64,000 nucleotides of DNA from Vandiemenella viatica (taxonomy: Eukaryota > Arthropoda > Insecta > Orthoptera > Morabidae), in contig JARYHS010009186.1 of the NCBI GenBank assembly GCA_031002005.1, positions 100,969,992 to 101,033,991 on the forward strand, read 5' to 3'. How positions within the stretch are numbered: the stretch's first letter is position 1; each line of letters begins with the position of its first letter. This document shows positions 1 to 10,811 of this stretch, in pieces. The notes below the pieces were generated by a model, which saw only the letters and a program-made list of their open reading frames with translations, was not told the DNA's origin and searched no databases. The translations under genes were made by a program, and so were the position numbers.

Positions 1-1375
1 ACAATCCAGAGATAGCATACAACACTTCTTTCACAGACAATACAGTACTTTGCCGTCGTAAATTGAGTCTGTTTAAACTACTACTGTCTTTCTGCTGATT
101 GCTTTATATAAGCAACATCGAAATTTCTAGAACACTTCAGAAGCTTCCGCCAGATATTTCTCGAACATTAACAATACTTAAACAATTGAAACATATTAAA
201 AAAAAGAATCAGAATTAATACCAAATCATTTACAATCAATACAAAATGGTTAGAAATGGAAATTAAGGATACTTAAACATAAAACTATTCACCGAAATCA
301 TTTTAAACTGTAGCAAATTGTTCTTTAGACATTGTAACTTCCATTAATACTTGGCATTACGAACATTTAAGCAATTCTCTTGCACAATTCTGTTCTTAAA
401 CATATTAAATGGCCTCTAAATAATTTCTTTTCATAAAATTAAGTCTATATACACTGATTTACAGGAAATTTCAAAACAAACATATCAGATCATATTCAAC
501 CAAACTCTAGCTTACTACCAATACTTTATAAAATACAATTATATTTGATTTTAGGTTTGAGGGCTGTTACAATGTGCACCCACTGTCAATGCAGCCATTT
601 GAATGGCAATTTTGGCAGTCAAATCAGAGTGGGGATGGTGGAGTTGGGCAAAAACAATATCAGTGGAAACATCTATCATGGGAAATGAATAAAAGAATAT
701 TGGAATAATACAAGATTATATCAGAAAATAATATGGATATAAGGGAGAAAGAAGAACTTTCTGAGTATTTAGCTAAATTTGCAAGGGATTCCACTTCCAG
801 TCATGATGCAGTTTTAACTGTGCCTCTTTAAGGTCAGGGCATCTGTGGAGAGAATACAAATAAATGACGAATGGGGTACTTAATACATAATTAAAATTTG
901 AGAAGCCATAAATATCAGAGAAATAGCTGTAACTGATGAAAAAAGTTAAAAGTTTGTCAGAAAAAGGAGGATAAATGTCAGTGATGATAATATGCCAGAT
1001 CTAGATTTTTACTGGTCTAAAAGTATTAGAGTTTGATAATTTAATAGAGTTATATGTGTAGAATCTTGAAAAGGGAAGAAGTGATAGAAAGGAAAGAGTG
1101 CTAAATGGGGAGGTTTCTTTCCTGCTGAATCTTAATGTAGTTGGTCTCTCAGTCTCAGATATCTTTTTGGTCAACAATCTTTGTGCCAGTGGACTTAATT
1201 AATGTTGCTAAATTAGTGTTGAACATGAATGAAAATGAAAACAGCAATGAAATTGTAACCTTGTTATTGTCCTTATGATAAACTCAAAATAATTGTTTTA
1301 TTGTTAGAATAATCTATATAATCATCATTCTCTATTCTAGGAGTACTTGTGTTATATATAATTACAAATTTTCAG
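1..1375. other. No gene recognised; probably upstream intron
   Basis: AT-rich sequence with no exon that I can support. Because exon A begins mid-codon after a splice acceptor, this stretch should be intron of the transporter gene. No repeat family was recognised. Confidence 0.5.
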
Positions 1376-1547
1376 AATGAATACATTACGACTGTGGGCT
1401 CCACAATTATTTGCTTCTATAGAAGAATACAATGAAGAGCACAAAAATATTAATGGCACTCAAGAAGCAGCTTCAGTATGTGAAATGCTGTCTTACAGCA
1501 GCAATTCAAATGCAACTACAGTAACAGAAGAAGGAATATGTGGAGTG
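1376..1547 (+). CDS. SV2/SVOP-like MFS transporter, exon A (internal)
   Basis: Internal exon of a major facilitator superfamily transporter of the insect synaptic-vesicle-glycoprotein-2-like type. It opens after a TTTTCAG acceptor with one base of a split codon, then reads MNTLRLWAPQLFAS, a typical start of the large non-cytoplasmic loop in this family. It ends at GTG|GTAATG in phase 0. The loop carries two N-glycosylation sequons (NGT, NAT) and cysteines, as expected for a luminal or extracellular loop. The N-terminal half of the protein must be encoded before position 1. The family call is from recalled motif similarity; the exon structure is seen directly. Confidence 0.85.
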
Positions 1548-1593
1548 GTAATGTGTATCAAAATTGTTATTACAGAAACTAATATCCATAAAT

Positions 1594-1850
1594 AACAAAG
1601 GATAGGGAATATGACTCATCACACCCCAAAGTTGTAGGCTGTGACGAGTGAAAAACATACATAACAAACAAAAACATATACAATATTTTGGTTGTCCACC
1701 TTAATTATATTTCAGACAATGGATCATGTGGTTTTCGAGATGTGCACATGCTGAAGTTTAGCACATGACTCATTACAGACTTCAACTTTCCCTATTCTTT
1801 GTTATTTGCATTGCCTAAAAGCCATTTCCTTTTTCCTAGTATCATTAGAA
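1594..1850. repeat. Small foldback MITE-like repeat
   Basis: Begins AATAACAAAGGATAGGGAA and ends with the inverted form TTCCCTATTCTTTGTTATT (about 1790-1813), followed by TGCCTAAAAGCCATTTCC, which recurs after the 4168-4765 element. Internal text (AAAACATACATAACAAACAA, ACAATATTTTGG, GTGCACATGCTGAAG) is shared with 4168-4765, so both are one dispersed family inside introns of the transporter gene. Confidence 0.6.
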
Positions 1851-2220
1851 ATTAATATCCAAGAGAGAGTCACAACTGATTTTCAGAATTCTGTTGCCTC
1901 AGGAAGAAGATAATAATGTATCTATGGTTTAATTCAGTCATCTGACAGGTAAAGAATTATATAATCTGAGTAAGCTTATCCTTGATAAATATATTATTTC
2001 TTTGAAAATAGGAATATTCCTACCAGATTTCCTATTGTCTAAAAGAATATTTATACTATATATACCATTCTGTGATAAGACCATTGTAGAAAACGGAAGA
2101 ACAGACAGATACTAACTAGACTGACAACCATTACATTTTTGTTTAATGCTGTGTTTCTTATTTAACTATGTTATTGATTTGTTTTGTGGTTATTACATAA
2201 ACCCATTAACTACAAAAACA

Positions 2221-3400
2221 AGGTAGGATAGGGAAAATAACCTGTCACTTGACACAGATGAAGCCAGGAAGGACATAAAGAACATGAATACACTTTACAA
2301 TATTTTAACGAAAAGCCTCAGTCATGTAGAAAGTGAGAGGTATATCAAGAGCAAATATGTATGAACATCAAGACCTGCCATGTGACTGAGACAGAGGTGA
2401 TCCATTTGGGAGGGTGGGGATTGCAGTAGTGGAGAGGGGAAGGGGGGAATTGACGATTAATAAATGTGGGATGGTATAAATTCTGAACAAACATTCGAAG
2501 TAAAATAAAATGAATAAATTTTCTAAAAACTAGTTACACGGTCTTAATGGAGGTTGAAGCCAGAGGAATGCCAGATGTCTAGGTAGGCTATTTCCCATGA
2601 CAGTTTTCATTGTAAATTGGTTGTTGAGATTGAAGACAGATAAGTTGGTAAATGGGGTGAACTGTAGTGCAATTAGCAGTTCTAATTTTTTTCCTTATGT
2701 CCTCATTGGTGTCGAGGTCTTTAGAGGTGGGATGGGACTGGGAACAAGTAACAGGAAGGAATTTGGCCATGGCCTTTTGATGGAAGCATCCCGGCATTTG
2801 CCTGGAGTGATTTGGGGTAACCATGGAAAAACACAAATCTGAATGTCCAGACAGGGATTCAAAATGCTGTACTCCTGAATGCGAGGCCAAAGCGCTAACT
2901 GCTCACCCATCATGCTTGGTGGCACATCCAATAACAAGAAAAAACCTCCCTCTAATGGTGGCTTGATGCACGCTGCAAGTTTTCCTGTGAGATCCATTGT
3001 ATAGGAAAGATACAAGTGATAGTTCAGGATTCAGAGAGCAAGTACTTGTGGACCAAATGTTCTTAAGATTAGTTCTGCTGAAGCATGTGCATTAGACAAT
3101 AGGAAGGATTTTGGAAATGAGGATGTGCAATTCATGGTAGGGATGTGAAAATTCATGACTATGATGAGAGACCTGGTTAATGGATTCCAGCCAGGAGAGA
3201 ACTGGATGATGAACACTGAGTACCTCCAAAAGCTGACAACAGGATAAATATTTATTATGTATAGTGGTTCACCTCTTTACATGATTAAGGCTTATACCAA
3301 ACTGTTATAAAGTATGTTCATGTTTACGTGTTCATGGCAGCTCTTTTGGCTTCATCTGTGGAAAATGTTAAGTTTACTTTCCCTATCATCATATACTTTA
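2221..3400. repeat. Foldback/TIR repeat with ~130-bp inverted arms
   Basis: The left arm (about 2221-2352) reads GATAGGGAAAATAACCTGTC then CAGATGAAGCC. The reverse complement of about 3262-3395 repeats the same order, with GATAGGGAAAGTAAAC, then CAGATGAAGCC, then GAACATACTTTATAAC. The arms are diverged. The interior holds a minus-strand SINE piece. A minus-strand reading near 3031-3216 faintly resembles the C-terminal end of the Penelope-like copies at 18550-19214, but this is too weak to call. Confidence 0.55.
2700..2935 (-). repeat. tRNA-derived SINE copy
   Basis: On the minus strand a tRNA-like head (GAGCAGTTAGCGCTTTGGCC, then TTTGAATCCC as B box) is followed by a body with CCATGGTTACCCCAAATCAC, GGCAAATGCCGGGATG and GGCCATGGCCAAATTCCTTCC. 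The same body occurs in both arms of the large inverted element (22645-22850, 29915-30115), so it is a dispersed SINE family. Confidence 0.65.
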
Positions 3401-3797
3401 ATACCAGCAATAATAGTAATAATGATAGTTTCATGAATGATGAAGCAAGTCCGTCAAGTAAAGAGTTTTCTGGTTACTAATAAACCAAGTAAAAATTCAT
3501 TAAATGAATAATGTGTTGCCTATGGGGTATGTATTTAACTACAATTGAAATTAAAGAAAATAGCATCTCTTATTCTAAAGAGTTTCTACCTAAATGGGTG
3601 AAAATTTTGTGTTTGATTTATTAAATAGATTAAGGCAAGTGCCATAATTATTTCAGTTAAAAAAAAAATTTTGTAAGAAAATTAAATGTGGTTTTGAACA
3701 ATTGTTCCTATAGTTTAATTTGTTTTTAATAATGGGCTTGTGTACTACCTTGGTTTTCTAGCATATTTCAACTTAAATGTTTATTTTCAGTAACATT

Positions 3798-3803
<6 letters not shown>

Positions 3804-3855
<52 letters not shown>
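3804..3855. repeat. (TA)n microsatellite
   Basis: Uninterrupted alternating TA run of about 50 bases. It lies about 70 bases upstream of exon B. Confidence 0.95.
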
Positions 3856-3856
<1 letters not shown>

Positions 3857-3922
3857 ACAATAAGTAAAGACTAAGTTTAAGAAAAAAATTGCATTAATTA
3901 AAACAAATTGTTTATGCTTCAG

Positions 3923-4037
3923 GCTATCACTAAAAGCTCTATATACACAAATAATATGGTCATAGCTGCTGCACAAGGAATATTTTATCTTACTGGCCGT
4001 TTCGTTGTGAATATTATAGGGAAGAAAGTAACAATAG
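3923..4037 (+). CDS. SV2/SVOP-like MFS transporter, exon B
   Basis: Second visible exon. The acceptor is TGCTTCAG and the donor is ATAG|GTGAGC. It starts in phase 0, matching exon A exactly, and ends in phase 1. It encodes a hydrophobic transmembrane segment followed by a short basic loop, GRFVVNIIGKKVTIG, which corresponds to the G-[RK]-K loop after a helix in MFS transporters. The preceding loop carries YTNNMVIAAAQG. A readable extension beyond the donor is intronic. Confidence 0.85.
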
Positions 4038-4167
4038 GTGAGCCTCTGATTAAAACCTCATCAAAATTGTTTGTGTTTGGCAATATGGAATCCTATAATT
4101 TATTATTACTTTTTTATATCTTCAACTTGTAAGGACATCTTACAGTAAAACATCAAAATACATACTA

Positions 4168-4765
4168 ATAACAAATAACCAAAGTTGAAAGCTATGACAA
4201 ATGAAAAACATACGAAATGAACAAAAACATAGACAGTATTTTGGTTTAAGACCTATTCAAGTAATAGGGAAAGAGCCACTTGGTTCTGGAGGTGTGCACA
4301 CACCAAATATTACCCCATGAATAGAAAGGCAGTGGAAGATGGCAAGAAGGAGGTGGTGGGGGTGAACTATAAAAAAGTAAACTATCAATATGTCAGAAAA
4401 GACTAAGATGATATATATATATGGAAGTACATATCACAGGCAGTGGTGAAATGAACATCTATAACAAAAGGGTACAATATATCAATAGTTCACTTCATAA
4501 CAGTTTGCCTTCACCACCTTATCTTGTTTTCCACTACCTAGCCCCTTATGAGGTAATCTTCAGCATGCGCACACCTCCAAAACCAAACAGCCCAATCCCT
4601 ATCACATGAATAAGATTTTAAACTGAAATATTGTACATGTTTTTGTTCATTATATATTTTTTTACTTGTCACAGACCTCAACATTGGTGAGTGATGGGTT
4701 ATTTTCCTTATCCTTTGATATTTGCATTGCCTAAAAGCCATTTCCTTTTTCCTTAGTAGCATTAG
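4168..4765. repeat. Foldback element, ~0.6 kb
   Basis: The left arm (about 4168-4330) and right arm (about 4534-4765) are reverse complements with divergence. The shared motifs are ATGAACAAAAACAT, then GGTTCTGGAGGTGTGCACAC on the left and GGTTTTGGAGGTGTGCGCAT on the right. The outer right end carries AATAACCCATCACTCACC read on the minus strand, the same terminal motif seen at 16190 and 38360. It lies in intron 2. Confidence 0.65.
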
Positions 4766-5819
4766 AATATAAACTAAAGTATCTAATAATAGACATTCAG
4801 GGAAAAAAAAACTTTTAAAAAAGTTGCAGACATCTACATTTCTGTTTCACAAATACTATGTGACCAAAACATTACACAAGCAATAAAAAAGTTATTTTAT
4901 TTATTTCATTTCATGTTATTTTTTTACAAAAATTGTCCCTCACCCTAGCATAAGGTCTTACAGCTACCACACTGCCTGAAAGAGGCAGCAACTAGATTCA
5001 CATGACTAAAATAAAAAAAATTAGGTCTCCTATCCTAAGGACCAGGTAGAACAGAATCAGAAATAATTCAGTCTGACTATATTTCAACCAGGAAAAATAA
5101 AGATTGCTACCTTAACAAATACCATATATATAATCTCAATCAGGAAAAGAATGAAATACAATTTTTGACTTACCGATACCAGTAGTTATTTAGATCTCAA
5201 CAAATTATTTTCCAAAATCTTGAGGAGAACTTAACCTGAATCTAGTCTGTTATTTAATCTGTAGGCCTAGTTATTTCTAACAGTAAAGAAATATGTTTAT
5301 ATTCATAAACAGGTCTATTTTTTAATAAGTCAACAATCACTAATATTCTCCTGAAGACTTTTAAAGATGAAACAGCTTTTATGCTAAGCTTCTTTGTAAC
5401 AGAATGTATTGAAAGCAATGGCATTTTGTACTGAGTTGGTAAAATACAATTTTCGTTTTTGAATCAATCATTATCTAACATCATTTTAATTATTATTATA
5501 TCACATTTATTGTATCCATTATGTAGGTGTTGCAGCTTTAGAGCACATTATCATTAGGGTCATTTGTGCCTTATTGTTTATTAGAGTTGTTTTCTACATT
5601 CAAGTTTTCATTCTTCTTCGCAGACACTGTTTCATACAAGGGATGTACACTTGCCAATTTACTTCAAAACAATATTCATTAAAACTAATATTTTTGGCTT
5701 GCAAGCCTTAATTTTGTGTTATTATTAAATTTCTTGAATATAAATTTGTTAATGAATTTAATTAGTATCATCACAAAACATGTAATATTGTTAATGCTTT
5801 TTTTTTTCAATGTTGGCAG
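4766..5819. other. Intron sequence, nothing recognised
   Basis: AT-rich intron 2 remainder ending in the acceptor of exon C. No coding or repeat homology was recognised. Confidence 0.5.
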
Positions 5820-5979
5820 TTTCATGTTACCTTGCTGCTGCAGCATGTTGCATATCAGTTTACTGGACAACTGAAACTTGGTCAGCTTTGACTTCCATTG
5901 CTTTGACTATAGCACTGCTTGCAGTCAGTCACATGACAAGTGTGTCTGTTATTGTGGATATGTTCCCAACAAGCGTGAG
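5820..5979 (+). CDS. SV2/SVOP-like MFS transporter, exon C
   Basis: Third visible exon, between a TTTCAATGTTGGCAG acceptor and a GAG|GTAAAA donor. The 160 bases fit a phase 1 start and phase 2 end. It encodes two hydrophobic helices and closes with VDMFPTSV plus a split arginine codon completed by the next exon. FPTSVR is a hallmark of the SV2/SVOP/organic-cation branch of the MFS, at the start of a late transmembrane helix. Confidence 0.9.
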
Positions 5980-6199
5980 GTAAAAACATTTAAGAAAACT
6001 GGTTTACACGCTAAGAGGCATTTGATGCTAAATTATCAATTTCATATACCTAAACATATAAAAGAAAGAAGTCCTAAACAATATATCTAAATATGAGCCG
6101 CCACTTTTCGACAATATCATAGATCTTGTATCATTGAACTACAGATTGAGCAGGAAGCAACAAAAAATAATTAATGGCAGCAAAGAGGGAAGCTAAATA

Positions 6200-6800
6200 T
6201 GAGCTTATAAACAATATTATGGTTGAAGGATGAACACAATCTAGAATTGAGGCAAAGAGATGGTGTTGAGAAAATTGCTAATAATAATGTAGAAGCAATT
6301 ATTGATGTTATGAGAAGGCAGGGAAAATAAATATCTGGTTTAATGAGACAATTAGTGCTTACAATTAAGTGACGGGGAGAGGAAAATAAGAAGTTTCTCC
6401 ATAAAAGTAAAACTAAGAAGAATAAAAATAAAAAGTAGATTGTGGGGATATTATCAAAGAATTATGAAAGCAATATATTCATAAAGGTACTGGTGTAAAA
6501 TCATTATAGATCTATTAAAGCCAGGAGCATACATGCCTTTAAATATTATTAACTGTAGAGCCTTTATGTTTACAGAGGACTGGGAAACTAACACATAGTA
6601 CCAGCCCATAAAGGATAAGAGATAAATAGGGTTGAAAATTACAAACCAATTAGGTTGATATCAGTGGTAGTTTAAGTTGATAAAGAGATAAGTATACAAC
6701 AACATCATAAATATCTGCTTTGCAAATTGGTAACTTGAGTTTAGGAGAGAATATTAAATGAATCTTATATAGATATCAAGCAAGATATTTTCAATGAAAA
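6200..6800 (+). pseudogene. Decayed CR1-like non-LTR retrotransposon fragment
   Basis: Broken forward frames around 6600-6700 read like the start of a CR1-type reverse transcriptase (a K.G pattern, then ENYKPIRLISVV-like text). Upstream there is a lysine-rich stretch. Stops and frameshifts are frequent. Weak evidence, based on recalled family patterns. Confidence 0.35.
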
Positions 6801-6889
6801 GGACAAGAAATTCCAAGTTTATTTATCTACTTCATATCAAAAGTGTATTTAGAAACAGACATAACAGTATTACCAATTACAGAAAAACT

Positions 6890-8540
6890 TTTTTTTTTTA
6901 TGAAAGAATGTAGGCTTTCTTAGTGAGTCGGTTGCCTAAAATCTTCTTGGGCTTTCCACCACCATAGCGCATCAGTAAAAGTACAAAGTGACATTTCAGA
7001 GCCTGTCTCTGGCTCCATCTTCCGGCAAAGTGCCGTATTTCAGAAGAGTTCCCACTTATAAATGCTTTGGTTGCCAGGTGACATCAGACACGTGAGTCGG
7101 TGCCATTTGGTGCACAGATGGTGGTGTAGGAAATGACCTGGTGGGATGGCCGGAGGCTTGGTAGGGGTATGTGCAGTGGAGGGAAGTAGCTGGAGGTGAT
7201 AATCTTGCAGCCTTGATCTCTGCCTCCTTAGATGATCTATCACTGGATTCCATGTCACGCTTAGGCAGTATCCCGAATCTCTATTTACAATTCCATCAGA
7301 CAGCTGTATCTCCACAGCCTCCTTAATCACACTATCCCAAAAGCCCTCGGTAAAAGACAGTATTTTTGTCACCTCAAAATCGAAGGTATGCCTTTCCTCA
7401 ATTCTATATAAGGCCATGGCTGACTTAGTGACCTGCCTCAACCATACACATCTTGCGTGCTCTAAACACCACTGGAATACAGACCGTGTGGTTTGCTTGA
7501 TATATCGTTGTCAACATTCACATGGTATCAAATATATGCCAGGATGCCTAAGGCCCAATCCATCCTTTACATTGCGTAGTAGGTCCCTTACCTTCTTAGG
7601 TGGCTAGAAAAAAGTTTTAATGCTCATTTTGTCTAACATTCTGGCGATTTTAGCTGAAGTTACCCTGGCATATGGTAGAAACACTTGCTGGTGTGCTTGC
7701 TGCCTCTCCATCTTCTTCTTCAACTCCTGGCGAAAAGCTCTGTTAATTTGTGCCTCACTGTATCCATTCATACTGAAAGTGCATCGTAAATGGTCCAGTT
7801 CAGCCGGAAGACTGTCCACATTGCAGATGGCTCTAGCACGATGTATCAAGGTCGACAACACAAAACTGTGATGAGTGGGATAGTGGTAGCTCTGCACCCT
7901 GAAATATAAGTCAGTGTGATTAGTCTTCCTGTAAATACGATGGCCCAGAGTGCCATCTCGATTTCTTGTAATTAAAATATCCTGGAAAGGCAGGCAACTA
8001 TTCTGTTCCACCTCTATCATAAGTCTGATATTTTCATTAATTCCATTCAAGTGTTCAAGGAATACATCCAGTTTCTCTCTTCCATGTGGCCATATCACAA
8101 AGGTGTCATCCATGTATCTGTAAAATGAAGTTGTTCGAAGTTATGTAAAGAGCTGTGTACTCAAAATATTCCATAAACATGTTGGAAACCACTGGGGAGA
8201 GAGGCAAACCCATGGCCACCCTATCACATCAAAATAATTTCCTTCAAATAAGAAGTACGTTGAAGTCAGATTATGGTGGAAAAGTTCTACCATTGGTGGT
8301 TCGAAGTGCTGCCCGAGGAGTATCAAAGTACCGGCCAGAGGAACCCTTGTGAAAAGGGACACCACATCAAAACTGACCATGATATCATTAGATCCTAGTC
8401 ACATCTCTTTTAGTGTACCAATAAATTCGGTGAGCACATTTACCCACTGTTGAAATCAGTATCCCGGCAAGATATTTGGCCAAAGAAGATGTAGGTGAGC
8501 CTATGGTACTCACTATAAGTCATAATGGAACTCCCTCTTT
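6890..8540 (-). mobile_element. Penelope-like element, 5'-truncated, decayed
   Basis: Retroelement of the Penelope-like class (reverse transcriptase plus GIY-YIG endonuclease). Read on the minus strand, in order: GSPTSSLAKYLAG and VSFDVVSLFTRVPLA (RT core, about 8330-8520), MDDTFVIWPHG (the RT DD motif, about 8080-8113), a palm/thumb region with KTNHTDLYF, and near 7500-7560 a GIY-YIG-like HPGIYLIPCEC. The C-terminal KSAMALYRIEE.H.FDFE continues to about 7260. A T-run at 6890-6900 may be the 3' tail. Several stops and frameshifts show it is dead. The 5' half is missing, and an RTE-like fragment abuts at about 8545. Confidence 0.85.
7604..8113 (-). pseudogene. Penelope-like RT, catalytic and thumb segment
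   Basis: Longest open segment (169 codons) of the minus-strand Penelope-like element. It starts at the RT catalytic motif (MDDTFVIWPHG), followed by CLPFQDILITR, a conserved post-catalytic block of this RT class. It ends before the GIY-YIG segment, which is in a different frame, so the original polyprotein is frameshifted. Confidence 0.8.
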
Positions 8541-8544
8541 AGGT

Positions 8545-8965
8545 TTTTTTGTCTTTTGACTTCATAAGTCTCTCAGCTGTTTTTATACAATCCTCCATCC
8601 TTTTCTATCTTATCTCTTTATCTCAACACACCCATTACAAACCATATTCTCAATTATCTGCTTCATATATTCTGATCTCTTCTAAGCTCTGTCTTCTTCT
8701 ACAATTGTTTTCTTCGAATGTTTCCTCCACTAACAAATTAGCCAATCCCACATGCCTCAAAATATAAGCCACAATCTTGTCTCTTCTTTCTATTAGACTC
8801 TTCCTCAAACATCTTTTCTTGACCATCATTTCCAGAACATGGTCATTTCATTCTTTAACTGTTTATTTAATATTCAGTATCCTTCTACAGCACCACATTT
8901 CAAATACTTCAATTTTTCTTCTTTCTGGTATTCCTAAAGGCTGAAAGCTAACCTAAAATTTTGCA
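8545..8965 (-). pseudogene. RTE-like LINE RT C-terminal fragment
   Basis: On the minus strand the text reads GIPERRKIEVFEMWCCRRIL followed by a degraded region. RR..FEMWC.RR.L is typical of the C-terminus of an insect endonuclease-reverse transcriptase LINE family. A second copy of the same region is at 40915-41400 (IEAFEMWCYRRMLKI). Confidence 0.6.
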
Positions 8966-9059
8966 AACTGTATAACAATTTTTTTTTTACAGAACAGCGG
9001 GCTCAATTGAATAACATATTACATCATTTATAGAGCCATTTGCTTAGTGAATTTGAGTT

Positions 9060-10787
9060 AGAAATCAAACTAAATAGGTATAGATAGTCAGAACATAAGA
9101 TCTGCATATTTATTATTTGGTTTCAGATAATTTCACGAAATTAAATATTTCCTTTATTTTTAGAGATGTTCAGAATAATAACTAGTAAACAGACAATAGA
9201 AATTTTGTAGCTAGAGAATCCTACTAAAAAGTTTGAATACATTAAAAAATTAAAAGCCAGTATGAAATCTTTAAGATGCAATTGCATACTTTAAATTCTA
9301 GAATTTGTATTTTTATAGAGAGGAAGGTCAGTCTATAGTTAGAAAAAAGTGTAATTTTGGCTTACACAAGAGATAAAAGTTTGTAAAAGCTCACTAAAGA
9401 ATAAAGGTTGATTTATGAGCAATATGTGAAAACTTTGAACACATGGGTACAGATCGAAATAACCTGTTTAGAAAGTATACACAAATTCAAGTCAGAAAAC
9501 TCTACTCAAAATAAAGCTTAAGTAAATACAAATAGTTGTCAAGCAGTTGAACTTAAATTCGTGAAGTCATTGGGTCACAACAAGAAAAAGTAAGAGTTTT
9601 AACGGGAAGCTGCTGCAGTTAAAATGGCTAAGACAGATAGCCTTCAAGGGGACGATTTTTCAGAAATACATAGTAAATCGGAGAGTTCAGGTAGTGTCTT
9701 AAAATTCACTCAATGGTCATCTCAGAACATTTAGAATCATATAAAATAGGTTTTACAGAAGTCAGAAATTTATTAGTGGTGTCGAAATTCGTGATTGCAC
9801 AACACTTGGCTTCAATCTGTTAGAAAATAGTAAATATGGTGTTCTTCGTTCCAAATAAAAGAGCATTAAATTTGAAGTTGAATAAAAATTTATTTAGCTT
9901 CTTAACTGCAAAATCGTGGAAGTTAGAAGCATTTTTTTGAGTTACGTAGAAAACAATTTTTTACAGTACAGAAAATTAAGAGAAAGTTTAAAGTTATTTC
10001 AGCTTTATAGTTTTGGAACTTTAGGAGTTATCAACATTTTTAGAATTGGACAGAAAACAATTTTTTATGACGAAAATATGATAGCTACGAAATTTTTTTT
10101 ATTAGGATTGAAATTGACGTTTTTAAACCTGCCTAACTACTATCAAAGTTTCAGACAGATAGGATTTATTAAAGGATTTTTAAGACATCTGGTGTCACAT
10201 ACAATCATCGTGGAAGGATGTTTTTGTACATGCTGAGTAGGGACTTCTTTCTTGTCTACAAACACTCCCGCCCCCCCCCCCTCACACCCCCCAGGCTCTC
10301 CTCCAAGCAGTCGCTGGAAATCACATGAGCAGAACTCACATCAGTTGGAATAGTGCTTAGCGCAGGTAGGCAGGCCGGCTAAGCAGGTGACCTCATGGTG
10401 AAGTGAAATTCGATGTGCCATCTTGGAAATTTTGTTGTGCAGTGGAACTTTTCACTTTTCCTCATGTGACTATAATACAGATAGGGGGTTATGAGGGTTG
10501 GTCTGGCTTGAATTACTTGTCATAACCTGCAATCAATTAATTTGGTGACGATTTCTGATGCCTGAAAGATGTAAAATTATTTCTCAAGAATATAGTAATG
10601 TTTTGAACTTTGAATTAGAAGAAGTGACTTTTATTTGAGGAACCTACCTTTTAATTATTGAGGTTATTCAATATGGTGGCAACCACATTCTGTAGAACAA
10701 TCTCATTATCCAAGGCACACAACACGGTTACAGTTTAGGTGTTAACTGTCTAGTATAACCCCCACTAAGAATTTGTTCCTTATACTG
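9060..10787 (+). repeat. Possible third, degraded LTR
   Basis: The right end (about 10755-10787) reads AACCCCCACTAAGAATTTGT then TCCTTATA. This aligns with the end of the solo LTR at 34063 (CAACCCCGGTATCGGTCTGG then TTCCTTACA). GGTGACGA and GGTGGCAACC blocks resemble the GTGGCGACC blocks of the two clear LTRs. The preceding 1.2 kb has the same A/T-biased texture as their U3 regions. The start and target duplication were not found. Confidence 0.35.
10266..10292. repeat. C-rich tract
   Basis: CCCGCCCCCCCCCC followed by TCACACCCCCC. Short G/C-rich island in AT-rich DNA. Confidence 0.8.
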
Positions 10788-10811
10788 TACAGATAAATCT
10801 TCCAAGTCATC

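Noticed and set aside
3773..3976. 67-codon minus-strand frame
   Set aside because: Made of the (TA)n microsatellite (YIYIYI...) opposite exon B.
9916..10236. 106-codon open frame as a gene
   Set aside because: Low-complexity F/L/I/K-rich translation, AT-driven, within a probable degraded LTR; no domain.
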